From Nelumbo lutea (lineage: Eukaryota > Streptophyta > Magnoliopsida > Proteales > Nelumbonaceae), in contig JAKGHH010000005.1 in the NCBI GenBank assembly GCA_022828595.1, forward strand, positions 58,647,655 through 58,711,654: a stretch of 64,000 nt of DNA, given 5' to 3'. Shown here piece after piece: positions 34,769 through 45,824 of the stretch. A program made the translations under genes and the position numbers. The notes under the pieces are model-generated. The model was not told the origin of the DNA, did no database searches, and was given only the letters and a program-made list of their open reading frames with translations. The stretch's first letter is position 1; each line of letters opens with the position of its first letter.

Positions 34769-36675
34769 CATTCAAATAAGCTTCCTTCTGTTTAATACCT
34801 TACATTCAGGCATAAGAGGTAGACATGGACCAAATGAGGGAAGAAGAAGATAGCTGCAATCTTCTTCCTTCTGTTACATAAAATCCTCAATGTGGGAATT
34901 TTCATACTCCCGTACCTAAGACAATCCTGTCCTTTTGAAGACCCACTTTATATGCCATATGCGGTTGAGCAACATCTTGTCAAAAATGAGTTTAAATGTT
35001 TACAGCATTTGAGAGAACAATTAATTCATCGGTTTTTATTTCCTTTTGCACCTTATGCAGATCAAATTTCTTACCCTGTAGCAGCACATCAATTCGGTTT
35101 TTACCTGTTCATTTTAATGTATGAGATGCCTCAAACTGCCGAATAATATCAATGACCAAACGAAAATGTGCAAATGATATCTTTTTCTTTTCGCAAGTAT
35201 ATTTACACCAATTTTGATGAAATAGCTCTCTACTTTGCAGTTTGCATACTAGTACAATAGTACCATCTACGAACTGGTCATTTCTTCCAATGTATTTTTG
35301 GTGTCTGATCCAATGCACATCTGACAAACATTTCATGATAGTTATAGTCTTTTAGAGCCTCTTCCCGCCCCATACGAAAGGGCATATTTGATGATACTCC
35401 TAGTAAAGATCATCGTGCTTCCCCAACCCATTGATTCGAAACGTAGTATGCCTCTACTTTGCATACTAGTACCATCTCCTAGTAAAGTATGCCATTGATA
35501 CGAAACGTGGTACTGCTAACAGATCATCGTGCTTCCACAATCCATCAATCCATTTAACACCCATCAGTATTTATGGAACAAAAAATGTGTACGACCCAAC
35601 CTACGGCCATACTTATTCTAACTAAGGTTCCAAATATTGATACGTCCGATACATTGGTAGGGGCGTATCAGGCAGTATCGGTATATATTTTTTTCTTTTT
35701 CAAAACCAATTCAGGGGGGCAGGTTTAAGGTTCCTCCACCCCCTGAACCAGTCAGAATCCCGATACACCATCTGTAGGGGCGTATTGCGGTGCTCCTGAT
35801 ACGATATGTGTTGATTTTTTGAACCTTGATTCTAACTAATGTTTTCGAACCGCTGTTGACTTAGACGGTTGGACCGTTCAATCCGAAAACCATAAAAGCA
35901 ATCAGATTCCATTTTACTCCAAACCCTGACTAAAAACCATTGAATTGGTCAATAACCCATTGACCCAAGTGGTCGAACCACCAACCCGTTCAATAGTTTT
36001 GGTCATTTTTATATTTTAATTATTTTAATTTTTTTTATAAAAATGGGTGATCCCTAAAACTGGTGGCCAGAATAATTCCCATTCCTGATCGTTTTTTGAA
36101 ACATTGGTTCTAACACAACCTAACCTGCTGCACCACCCATTGAAATCTAACCAAACCCATTCTACGGATAATGAGAATGCAGATGGAGGATGAGGGGAGA
36201 AATAGTATAGACGAATTTTGGGGGGAGGGAGCCAAATGCTTGCAAATTGGCATGGCATCCATATAACAAGTATTTCTTCTTGGAGTTGCAGGACCTATAT
36301 TCAAGAGACGTGCAAACGTTGATTCCTCGTGTCATATTTTAATTGCTTTAAATCTTGGTTGGGCAATTTCAATAAGAGGCTGGTTCCTAGTAGTACTTAA
36401 CCTGAATAATTATCAAGGCCAAGGAGGGGATGGTAGAAGGTTTTCTACTTTCCATTTCGACAAGGCTAGCAAGTAGCTAACCGCACTGCACATGAGACGC
36501 GGTGGGGCTCCTGAAATGGCGGGCAGCAGGCTGGATTCGCTAGAAGACAAGAATTTTTGCGGCCCCAATTCGTCTACAGTGTACAGGCTACAGCATGTTG
36601 GACAGGCAGTGAGCTGCCTTCTTTTCACACCACTGATATAACTTCCCAACAGGGCATAACTTCCAGTATAAACGC
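34769..36675. other. 3' UTR and intergenic DNA
   Basis: The first few hundred bases should be the 3' UTR of the preceding gene. Further on are a CGATAC-family relic (about 35623-35828) and a family D repeat (35841-36105). No gene is recognised. Confidence 0.4.
35841..36105. repeat. TIR repeat, family D copy
   Basis: Bounded by GTTTTCGAACCGC and GATCGTTTTTTGAAAC, with GGTTGGACCGTTCAATCC and TCAATAACCCATTGACC inside, as in other family D copies but in reverse orientation. Non-coding. Confidence 0.5.
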
Positions 36676-36678
36676 TTA

Positions 36679-36901
36679 GGGCCCATTTGGTTCCCTGGAA
36701 TAGGAGTCTGGAATTGGATCCATTCCAACTATTTGATTGGATTGAATCAGAATTTCATTCCCATTTCTGGTAGAATGGCATTCCCCTATTTGAAGGAATA
36801 ACCATTCCCTCCCTTTCCTTGGGAATCAAATCTCATTCCAGCTGATTACAATTCTCATTCTGATTCCTATCTGAAATCCTGATTGCAAAACAAACGGACC
36901 C
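36679..36901. mobile_element. Tourist-like (PIF/Harbinger) MITE with perfect TTA duplication
   Basis: The left end GGGCCCATTTGGTTCC pairs with the right end AAACAAACGGACCC. TTA flanks both sides (36676-36678 and 36902-36904). The inside carries GGAATTGGATCCATTCC, AATGGCATTCCCC and similar words shared with 4933-5581, about 49930-50050, 51110-51300, 52550-52730 and 62400-62645. It is 223 bp and non-coding. Confidence 0.75.
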
Positions 36902-36904
36902 TTA

Positions 36905-37618
36905 GATTCTGTTTGCTTGCTTGATTCTAGAAAGATGGCGGGTAACTGTGTTTGTTGTTGCCTTGACCCATCAAAGATTAAATTTTATGAGAAAGGATTG
37001 TCATACAACTCATATTTCCTTCTTTGTTTCTTCTCTTAACTCTACAACTCAACTACGTCTCATGTAGAGGCCTCTCTCACCCTCCCAACAATCCACAAAT
37101 AAAGCACAAAGTTGTGAAGAAAAAATCCACTCCATCGACCAGAAAGGCAATCAAAATTGAATATCAATCGACATTTGTGCTTCATTCATATCAACTGTGA
37201 AGCCAAAACTCCAATTCTCCAAACTGATGTGCGGATAGGTTAAGACCATCAGCAACTGAAACCTGCGCCAAAAATAGAGGGATCAGGTTAAAATGATAGA
37301 AATGGGCTTTAATAACAATACGACTGCTGTATTGACAACTCGTAATGGTAACCCCAGGATACATAAAAGGAGGTTAAGCTATCATCTCAAAGGAAGCAAT
37401 TGGTTCTCATATTTGATGAAATGGTCCAACTCTTCTGTTCCCTGGAAAAATTTTATTAAAAAGATACAGAAGAGGACCGGGACTCTTCTGTTATTTAATG
37501 AAATGGTCCAACTCTTCTGTTATCTGACCACTTATGCCACTGCTGAAATGTTATTTTGCATGCCAAGGAAAAGGCAGTAATGACTAATCATTACACATTT
37601 AAGAAACGTACACGAAGG
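36905..37618. other. Intergenic plus TRM9 3' UTR
   Basis: The part nearest 37618 should be the 3' UTR of the minus-strand TRM9 gene. A 30-bp phrase (TGAAATGGTCCAACTCTTCTG) occurs twice (about 37419 and 37499), so a short tandem duplication lies here. Nothing else recognised. Confidence 0.4.
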
Positions 37619-40312
37619 TCATGTCTTTTTGAGGATAATACACCAGTTAGATTTATCATAGAACTGATCAAGGATGATGGCATTGCTGACGCCAGATGCT
37701 AACCTGCAAAAAGATGGGAAAAAAAAAGATGAAAACCTTTTGTATAGATAGAATGCAGTCAGAACCAGGTTAATAAAAAACAAAATATGAAAATGTGAAT
37801 GATTACAAGAATCCGCCTGAGAATTTTATAGGTTAGGATATTATATGTGGCATATCCATGTCTTCATCAGACACTCTTCATGTGTACTATTCAGCTGAAC
37901 AACTCTTGACAGTTTCCATTACATTATGGTTACACAGTCAGTGTGATGAAAATACATCATACACTGCCCGGTTCAAACTTAACACCTGTAGAATGTCTGG
38001 CATCATCCCTCTAAATGGGTTAGTGATTGCTCTGTGAGATAATTCTTATACATTAATGTACAACAAATATTCTCCATTCATGAATGAGTCTTCATTCCTT
38101 CTGGTGGATAAGGATTGAAAATGCAACTGTAGTTCCACCATGAAGAGCCTCCTAATGTAGGATGCTAGAAGCCAAATAGAATACACTCACAAAAGCCACA
38201 GATATAATATAAAGTATTCCCCTTCCTTACAAGGTCAAGTAGCTTGTACCTTTTTTTTTCTGATAAAGGTAAGGCATAACTTGACAGAGTGGTTCTAAAT
38301 GAGTTTGGTTCAAAAGCATACGACAACATATCAAAATGGATAAAACAGAGACAAACAAATATTCAAAATAGTTCCTATAAGCTGTCTCACATGATTTTTT
38401 AATTGATCACTGAACACACACAGAGAATTGTGAATGTGAAATGTGAGAATACAGATTGACACATAGGAGAGAAATATATAGAAATATGGTCACAAACAAA
38501 AATTATATTTAAAATATAATAGTAGCAATAACTAAGAGGAAGGAAAAACTATAGAAATATTATGAGATTATTAGAATAAAAGATAGGTTCAAAAGGAAAA
38601 AAAATTGGATGATCCTAGAAAACTGAATTATTTCTAGGCATAGTTTTCAAGGTGCCAAGGCGAGGCTAGGTGAGAAGGGGGCCGCCTTGTCTTTTTCTTT
38701 GCTTCATGGGGCTACACAACAGGGGGTAGCCCATCCCCTTTCCCTTAACCCCCCAACCCCTGGTGGCAACGGGATTTGATCCCAGGTCTCTACTCCGACG
38801 AGTCAGAAAACCTACCAACTGAGCCACCATCAGTTGGCCTATTTTAGTTTAATAGTGCCTATTTTATAATTATAATGTCAAAAAATAAAGAACAAAAAAG
38901 AATATAATACATAATATAAAACTGTTTGGCGATTAGGTGAGGCGAGCCTCAAAGGGCGCCTTGTCGCCTTGACAACTATGTTTCTAGGCCTAACGAGATA
39001 TAGATGGGAAACAAAAACCAAACTTGGTCTAATAAAAATGTTGAAATATCCTTATTGCATGTCTTGATGATAGAGCTCTAGCAATGCTAGTGCTATTTAT
39101 GACAAAAGAATTATAAACAAAAAAGCCTAAAGGTGTTGTGAAAATGAACATATATTTTAATGGTGCATAAGCAACTCTGCTTAGGGAAAGATAAAAAGAA
39201 AACAAAGAAAAGCTACAAAGCCATTAGCAGAGCAAATAATGTTGTTACCTTTCCAACTCGCCTTCAATGAACACATGGTAATACCTATTGTAAACAACAG
39301 CACCCTTTTTATCATCTTTTTTTGCCAACCCATTTGCAAGAGCCCGAGCAGATTCACCACTGACTTCTGCACGATGATATGGTAAGTGCCAAGGGACGAA
39401 ATATTCCTGTTGGCTCTTATTGTTAGTCCAATTTTCATAAGCCACTGAACCATCTAGCTTTTGCAAATGTGTATGTTTATTTGACATTTGTTTCTCCTGA
39501 CAATCTCCAAAACTATTCTCCTCAGTTTCTGATATGCTCTCTAGTGTTAAGGAAGAAGGACTACGGACACGAGGACTACCAGGACCTATCCACTCCTCTG
39601 TGTACTTATTTGTAAGAGGGGTCCACTTTGTAACCAATGACTTATCTTCCTGTTCTACAGCCCAAACCGTTATTAGAACCAGGCCACCCTTCTTAACAAC
39701 TCGAACTAATTCTTCTATAGCTTTCTTCCTTCTACTTTCTGTGCTTAGGTGATGCAATACAGCAATAGAGATTGCTGCATCACCAAAACCTGTTCTATAA
39801 GGAAGATTTACAGCATCTGCAACCATTACTTCATGACCTCTTCCTGCACATATATTGATCAGAGGTGCACTTATATCACAGCCTATAAAAAAGTAATCAG
39901 GATTTAAACCCAAATATTTCCCATTCCCACATCCTGCATCCAGGATGAGAGATCCGAGTGGCAAGGAGTTCAAAAATGTGGCCACTTTTGGCCATTTAGC
40001 AAATCGAGTGGAGCTAAAATGGGGAGCAATGGCATCATAAACATGATGAACATACTTCTTTTCAATGTCTGGGGTGGATTGGACACTTGAAAAGGAACAC
40101 CTCTCATCATGGCATACTGATATAGACTTTTGAATATGAAGTCCTCCCTCTGATACAAGTGAAGAAAATCCAGGCGAACCATCTTCTTGAAAATCTGTCA
40201 TCGATTTGAAGGTTCTCAGATGACCAACACTAAGTACTATGCCAGAAAGAGAAGGAAAGACCTCATGAGATTGATGAAGGTATCTCCTTGCCCTTGTAAC
40301 ATTAAAAAACAT
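37619..40312 (-). CDS. TRM9: TRM9-type tRNA wobble-uridine methyltransferase (two coding exons)
   Basis: Coding exons on the minus strand: 40312-39249 and 37703-37619, joined AG|G across a GT-AG intron (1149 bases, 382 residues). The protein has the SAM-binding motif LDAGCGNGKYLG (residues 124-135), IGCDIS (143-148), a D-AAISIAVLHHLST post-motif (about 178-191), the TRM9 signature EKKYVHHVYDAIAPHFSSTRF (about 84-104), and a C-terminal DQFYDKSNWCIILKK typical of the family. TRM9/ALKBH8-type enzymes methylate 5-carboxymethyluridine at tRNA position 34 to give mcm5U, helped by TRM112, which tunes decoding of A/G-ending codons. The first 80 residues are extra to yeast TRM9 and rich in Ser/Arg; a targeting signal is possible. 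An in-frame stop lies upstream of the ATG. A separate leader exon ends at 41622. The frame is intact. Confidence 0.88.
38639..38980. mobile_element. hAT-like TIR element with perfect 8-bp TSD in the TRM9 intron, holding a SINE
   Basis: The left end CATAGTTTTCAAGG pairs with the right end CCTTGACAACTATG. TTTCTAGG flanks both sides (38631-38638 and 38981-38988), a perfect 8-bp duplication. Inner arms contain GGCGAGGC and GAGGCGAGCC. A SINE interrupts it at about 38692-38838. The whole nest lies in the last intron of TRM9 (37704-39248), so splicing should remove it. Confidence 0.75.
38692..38838 (-). mobile_element. tRNA-derived SINE, copy 2
   Basis: On the minus strand it reads GTGGCTCAGTTGG (A box) and GGGATCAAATCCC (B box), then GGTTGGGGGGTTAAGGG, GGGCTACCCCCTGTTGTGTA and CCCCATGAAGC, aligned along its length with copy 1 at 14952-15098. 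A target duplication could not be fixed here. Confidence 0.7.
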
Positions 40313-41850
40313 AAGATTGCAACACAGGCTCTAAGTTGATACCCTGCAATGATACCATCATACTACAGTGATGAATAATCCAATTTCACACATTACACAT
40401 GCATAAAAAAGTGCTACAAGAAGTGAGTCACAAGTTTCCTTAAAACTTATTGGGCAAGTATCACAAGCCCAACAAAATTTAGAAGCACAAATATAAGGAT
40501 TCATTTTGAAGTTCACAAGACCAGTGACAGAAAACTTATTTAGCAGCAAAATCTTCCTTCTGCAAGTTGACATAAAACATGATAATATGTGATGCAAAAT
40601 GAACATTATTGAAATATAAATGTCCAGGGTAAGCAATAAGTGGGATGCAGAATACTACCCAATGTAAAATTTCAAATTAAAGGCCAATTATTCCAAAATT
40701 ACAAGTTATAGACCAATTATACAAACAACACATAGTTCTGCAACAGAAATTACTTTTTTCGTGGGGGAGGGGTTTGCATTTTTTTCCTTGTTTTATTGGT
40801 TTTAGGAATAATTTAAGTAGGAGCCCAATTATTTTTCAAGTCTGCACTTTTGGTAAAATTTGTATTTATTATTTACAAAAACTCCTGCACTTAATCATGA
40901 ATTAAGTATTCATAGTAGTTCCTGGATTATCTTGTGTATATTTCAGCGTTTTCTGGTGTATTAGTTCTAATATTAGAAATGTTTTGATAGTCTATAAATA
41001 CGGATTTCTGTAATAGAAATGTTTGGAGAATATTGAATTCACAAAATTCCAAACCTTTTATTCTTAATTTAGTAGATCAAGCACGAATTTGGGATTAGGA
41101 CACCATGGAAATCGCCAAATCAGTTTTGGTATGTTCAAGATCGCGAGTTGGGAATTGGGAGTGAACAAGAAGGGAATCTCTTTCTCTTAGGTTACAATCC
41201 ATGAATCCCGTGATGACATTTATGAATTAGGTTACAATGTATAAAGTGAATGTCAACACCCAAAAACCCACTCCCAAAAAAAGCACCAATTGTATTATGG
41301 TATACGCAAAAAGCTCCCCAGATAGAGAGATAAGAGAGCCCATTTTGAAGAAATTTCGAATTAGTAAATTCATACGGATTTTTTCCCACAAACATTCAAA
41401 ACCATATGATTTGAACAAATAGGTTTTTCCTGCTAAAACTATAGAAACTCAAAATCTGAATGTCAACAAAATCTGGGGAATCGATTAGCAAACAAGATAT
41501 ATATTACAGAAGGGAGCAAAAGGCAGAATGAATATGAGCTTCAGTGAGATTGAATTGAAATAATAAGAATACAAAGCTAACCAGTAAGATTGAGAGATAC
41601 GAAGGAGAATAGAAAACTTACCCGATCAGAGTAAGCGAGCGTTAGTTGCTGTGATCCGGTGCCGTACGCAGGGAATACCGACGAACGTATTGACTTTAAT
41701 CATCAGGGGCTAGCGCCGGAGTACGGTTTAACTTGGACTCAGATTGAAAAGGGTGGAGTGTTGACGAACTGTAATCTAGGCCGTAGCTCGGAGTCGAGAG
41801 TACGGGTGAGCAAGTGTGTAGGCTCTGAGCAGAGCAGAGCAATGTTAGGG
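40313..41850 (-). promoter_or_regulatory. TRM9 leader exon and leader intron
   Basis: On the minus strand, exon 2 begins at 40343 after an acceptor (CATTGCAG), 30 bases before the ATG. A donor reading GATCGG|GTAAG at 41621 ends a noncoding first exon of unknown 5' limit (about 41850-41622). The leader intron is about 1.28 kb. No coding sequence is seen in the exon. Confidence 0.5.
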
Positions 41851-41856
41851 CATTTC

Positions 41857-41960
41857 GACTTCGAGAGTCGAGAGTCGAGAGTCTAGTCTAGAGCTGTAAT
41901 GTGGGCCGTGCGACTTCGAGAGTCGAGAGTCTAGTCTAGAGCTGTAATGTGGGCCGGGCC
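41857..41960. repeat. Tandem duplication near the TRM9 transcription start
   Basis: CGACTTCGAGAGTCGAG...TAGTCTAGAGCTGTAATGTGGGCC occurs twice in a row, each about 50 bases. It lies directly upstream of the minus-strand TRM9 leader. GAGAGTCGAGAGTCG words inside are themselves repeated, so the DNA is prone to slip. Confidence 0.6.
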
Positions 41961-42160
41961 GGCACGGCCCCTGCTGGGCCATGCCAGGCCTAGTCTGCAG
42001 AGACGATACGACATGGTTAGACCTGTTTATGGGCCGGGCCGGATTTTTACTCTTCAATAATGAAAATATATTAGGTTCGAGCCCGGCCCTCATAAAAAGC
42101 CCGAAGCCCGAGCCTGAGTCCGAATCTCGACCTAATAAATAAAATTAGAAATTTTCCCTA

Positions 42161-42785
42161 TTTCGGCCATCTATTACTGTTCATGGTGCTATCAAGCATT
42201 TCACTTACATTCTCATTCTGGTTTTCACTGTTATCGTGGAGGTCTGGGGCCACCAGCTCTTCAGTGAAGGAGTTCTTTAGTTCTTTTCTCGTAAACTTTC
42301 TCAAGGCTTCCATTAATGCAGCATCTCGAGCTTCAATCCAAGCTCGCTGCTTAGCTCAGAACTTCTGTTCTCTATCCAACCGGGCTGCCTCCTGCCTCCT
42401 CCATTCTTCCTCCCTGGACATCCTCTCTTGTTCCTTGTGTTCTAAGGTCTTCAGCATTTTCTCCAGACAGGCCTCTTGCGTCTCCATTAACTTCCTCATC
42501 TGCGAGTCCACGAACTCTCTAGTCTTCGACTTCCAGCTCCGTCGACCCCTCTTAAATCCTTGGCAGTCTTTCGACATCATCATCATCTTCTTCTTCTCCT
42601 TTTAGTCGTTTCCCATGTAGGCAATGGCGTTGAGATCATTGTCGTTGTTTTCAGACGACGAAGAATCCAATTCAGAGGAATAAGACAGGCTGAGGCTCTC
42701 ACTGAACTTTTGAGCTTGCAAAGCTTCCTGGGTACTGATATTTGTGGTTCTAAATCGAATACTGGTTTCAGCAACTCGGGTTTTG
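42161..42785 (-). pseudogene. Trihelix (GT-2/PETAL LOSS-like) transcription factor fragment
   Basis: The minus-strand frame reads AQKFSESLSLSYSSELDSSS, a TAA stop (42602-42604), then RGRRSWKSKTREFVDSQMRK...EACLEKMLKTLEHKEQERM, REEEWRRQEAARLDREQKF, a TGA stop (42356-42358, in place of the usual Trp codon), then AKQRAWIEARDAALMEALRK and ends at NSNRWPK, the first residues of the second trihelix (SANT-like) domain. This is the central coiled coil between the two DNA-binding domains of GT-2-clade factors, which bind GT elements in promoters. Both DNA-binding domains are missing, and two stops break the frame, so it is nonfunctional. Family A arms start right at its downstream edge. Confidence 0.8.
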
Positions 42786-42793
42786 ACAGTGAT

Positions 42794-43321
42794 TAGACCT
42801 GTTCATGGGCCGGGCAAGGCTTTGACTCTTCATTAATAGAAATATGTTAGGCCCGAGCCCGAGCCTGGCCCGACCAATGGGCCTACAATTTGGGCCGAGC
42901 CCAAGCCCGAAGCCCGACCTAATAAAAAAAATTAGAAATTTTTCCTATTCAATAATCAATATAAATCAGAATTTATTTACATTAAAAATATATATAAATT
43001 CAAAATTTATTTATATTAAAAAAAGAATATAAAAAAGGGAAAGAGGATATGGAGAAGAAGAATTCAGTTGGAAAAAGAAGGAAAAGAGGTGAAAAAAATA
43101 GGGGTATTCAACTAGGGTTTTTAGGTTTAGTTATAGGTCGGGCCGGCTCGGGCTCGAGCCGGGCTATTTTGACAAATCCCAAGCTCGGCTCGAATTTATT
43201 GCGGATCGGGCTTTTTGGCCCGAGGTTAAGCCCGCATGCCTATATACCTGTTCAAGCCCGTCCAGGGGCTAGGCCGGGCCTGGCTGGCCTGTTGGGCCAC
43301 ACCGGCCCATGAACAAGTCTA
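42794..43321. mobile_element. hAT-like MITE family A, complete copy nested in the Pack element
   Basis: It starts TAGACCTGTTCATGG and ends CCATGAACAAGTCTA, with ACAGTGAT (42786-42793) and ACAGTGTT (43322-43329) outside: an 8-bp duplication with one mismatch. It is 528 bp long. GGCCCGAGC-rich arms surround an AT-rich centre, and a GGAAAAAGAAGG stretch is shared with the outer element. It splits the captured trihelix sequence from a second captured piece. Confidence 0.75.
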
Positions 43322-43329
43322 ACAGTGTT

Positions 43330-43346
43330 CACTAATCAGTTCGCGT

Positions 43347-43396
<50 letters not shown>

Positions 43397-43455
43397 TCAC
43401 CGTCGCCGCCAGAGTTGTTGCATCGGTGAACATTTGTTGCCTCATTGTGGAGTGT
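43330..43455 (-). other. Second captured piece with GA microsatellite
   Basis: On the minus strand the segment reads ATGAGGCAACAAATGTTCACC and on to GCGGCGACG|GTGAGT, which looks like a short exon end with a donor, then a pure GA/CT run (plus 43348-43394, about 47 bases). With the trihelix piece it may represent exon, intron and exon of the same captured gene. That link is inference. Confidence 0.35.
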
Positions 43456-43734
43456 GGAGGATATGGAGATTTGAGAAGGGTTTGACCGGAAAAAGAAGGG
43501 AAAGAGGCAAAGAGGTAAAAAAAAGAGGGGGGGTATTCGACTAGGGTTTTTAGGTTTAATTTTAGGTCGGGCTGGGTTATTTTGGCAAATCCCGAGCCTG
43601 ACTCGAATTTATTGCGGGCTGGGCTTTTTGGCCCGAGGTTAAGCCCACTGGCCCATATACTTGTTCAAGCCCGTCCGGGGGCCGAGGGCCCGTCCGGCCA
43701 CCCAGCCCATGAACAGGTCTAAACATAGTATAGT

Positions 43735-44619
43735 TAGGGCTGTAATCGGATCGGATTCAGATTGGATGCAGCAAAATCCGCATCCGATCCGAATTGCAAT
43801 TGGATTTAAAGACTCGAAATCAAATTGGAATTCTAATGGATTCGAATTGGACTTGAATTTAATCCGATTCCGTTCTAAATTTTCTAAAATACTAGAAAAT
43901 TATAAATTTATTTTTTTAACTTTTATATATAATAAATTGATATAAATATAACATAATAAATTTATTATAATATAATCAAAATCGGATTTTAATCGGATCA
44001 AATGGGTTAAATCCAAATTCCATATGATTATTAATCGGATGTAGATTGTAACATTTAATTCCATCCGATTATATAAATATATCATCCAAATCCAAGATAA
44101 TTGGATCAGACGTGGACTTGAGCCTCGGATTTTTTACTATGATTGACAAGCCTAGGCACAATACCGGCTTGGTATGGGTGTGGCACATGAGAATATAATC
44201 ATTGGAGGGAGGCCAAGTGACCAACGACTATATTTGTATAATTTTTTCAATGATTTTTTTATTTTTTAGTATAGATTAAATTTGAAGTGAAATAAATTTT
44301 CACAATTTTTTTTCAATTTATTGTCTATATTTCATGTTAATTTTCTTCTGTTATATGCTTTTTTTTTCTAATTTTTCTTTGGAAAAATGAAAAAGAAAAA
44401 GTAGGCCCAGCCTGAGCTAGACCCAACATGTCTAGGAACGGGGTCATAGCCCATAGGCCATGTCAAAGCCTGACCTAGGCTACCCAGGGGACCATGCTAC
44501 CCAAGCACGGACCGACACATATGGCATCTAGGCTACCATCAGTCCATGCCATGCCCACATTACAGGTTAGTCGAGATTGAAGTGGTTAGAGAGAGAGAGA
44601 GTTAAAACTTAAAAGTTAA
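43735..44619. other. Repeat relics between the two gene-capturing elements
   Basis: About 43738-44152 is an AATCGGATCGGATTC repeat with an AT-rich centre (related to 10450-10800 and 63700-63860). About 44155-44575 has GCCATGCC/GGCATGG words at both ends around an AT-rich middle, another TIR relic. No gene. Confidence 0.4.
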
Positions 44620-45824
44620 GGGAAAATTTACGATCAGTAACTTGTATTTTGGCTTGAGTTACAATTCCGTCTCTAAACATTAAAATGTGATAATATAGTC
44701 CATGAACTTTCAAAATGCAATAATCTAGTACCTACCATTAACCATTTATTAAGTGTCATGTGAAAAGATACAAATGCCCTTCAAGTGCAATCTAATTTTC
44801 TTTATCAACTATATGCTAAAATCAAAACCAACCATCAAACTTTTCAGCCTCAACAAGCTACACTCAATGGGAGATGAACAATGAACAAAGCAATAATTAA
44901 AATCATTTCAAATTTAGTTCCCTTAAAGGAGAGAGAGTGAGAGAGAGAAAGAGAGAGATAGCTTGGTTAACTTGATTTCTAGCAGCGGTAGCATTCCTCA
45001 CAATCAGAACTCTTTTCTCTCCCAAAACCTTCAGATCAAAATCAAATGTTGGATATTCGTCGATGCTATACAGCTCTTTGAAGCTTGCTCATCTCTTGTT
45101 TTTCTCAACCGCTCTTGGCACAACTCTTTGGATTACCTTTATCGGTGGAATTATCATGTTCAAGTATGTTAGCCCCCACTTCTCTCGTCTCCCACTCTAT
45201 CTCTTATATAATCCCCAAATTTCCATCCTTCCAGTAACTATAGACTATGGTATGAATTTTGATAAGAAATTTAAAACTTGTTCATCGATTTCTCAATTAC
45301 TAGTTTCTCTCTTGTTCTAGAAATCTTCTGAGGCACCAGTTCACGAACCTGCAGAGCAAGGTGTTTTTGGTATATTTTTCGTTGGTTGGGGTCTATTGTG
45401 CAATATCCATGGAATCCTTCAGGTACCTCCATCCATGGCGATCATTGTCCTCTGCGGAACGATATCAGCTTGGGTTTTTTATCTCTTTCTTTGCCTTCAA
45501 TCTCGCCAATTTGTTCATATTCACGCCCATGACCATTGAGGTAATTTATCAGTGATAACTGTGTGAATTCAATTAATCAATTAAGGGCATTTTTGTCATG
45601 AAACGATGGTGAACAGTGTGTTTTATTTTCAAAGGTAATTTTGATATTACTATATGTCTTAAATCACATATGAGGTCACATGATATACATAACTGAGGGT
45701 CCATTAACAGCAGGTACTAGATTGTTGCGTTTTAAAAGTTCAAGTACTGAATTATTGCATTTTAAATTTTGATGATCAAATTGTCACTCCAGCCAAAGTA
45801 CAAGTGCTGATCGGAAATTTTCCC
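44620..45824. mobile_element. Pack-MULE carrying TMEM205-like exons, perfect 9-bp TSD
   Basis: The element starts GGGAAAATTTACGATCAGTAAC and ends with the near reverse complement GCTGATCGGAAATTTTCCC. The arms align for about 150 bp (for example CTAGTACCTACCATTAACC on the left, GTTAACAGCAGGTACTAG-like on the right). AAAAGTTAA flanks both sides exactly (44611-44619 and 45825-45833). A 9-bp duplication and long inverted ends are the marks of Mutator-like elements. It is 1205 bp and has no transposase. The inside holds two exons and the intron of a cellular gene (45063-45540), on the plus strand. The foldback element at 48845-49430 belongs to the same TIR family. Confidence 0.85.
45063..45540 (+). 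pseudogene. Captured TMEM205-like (DUF4149) membrane protein exons
   Basis: Exon 1 (45063-45163) encodes LAHLLFFSTALGTTLWITFIGGI, and exon 2 (45321-45540) encodes LRHQFTNLQSKVFLVYFSLVG and ERYQLGFFISFFAFNLANLF. The exons join across a GT-AG intron in phase (321 bases, 107 codons). The hydrophobic helices, and the HLLFFSTA...TFI and RHxFxxLQSKxFxxYF words, match the TMEM205/DUF4149 family of small integral membrane proteins, whose plant members are sometimes labelled LEA-like. The family's third exon (a charged loop and last helix) is absent: after the GAG|GTAATT donor the sequence runs into the transposon's right arm. The two exons have no stops, so capture may be fairly recent, but the gene is incomplete. 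Confidence 0.75.

Larger units (their letters stand above)
42018..43721. mobile_element. Probable Pack-hAT: family A hAT-like element carrying a trihelix gene fragment
   Basis: The left end TAGACCTGTTTATGGGCC and its arm to about 42160 match the left arm of the complete family A copy (42794-43321). The arm from about 43455 to 43721 matches that copy's right arm and ends CCCATGAACAGGTCTA. Between the arms lies unrelated DNA from a trihelix gene. The flanking octamers are GACATGGT (42010-42017) and AACATAGT (43722-43729), 6 of 8 the same. A second complete copy sits nested inside. Reading the two arms as one element is inference; they could be ends of two different relics. Confidence 0.55.

Noticed and set aside
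37293..37580. 95-codon plus-strand frame
   Set aside because: No family resemblance; it covers a short tandem duplication and the 3' flank of TRM9.
42183..42605. A 140-codon plus-strand frame opposite the trihelix fragment
   Set aside because: Ser/Leu-rich product of antisense low-complexity codons; the minus strand shows clear trihelix homology.
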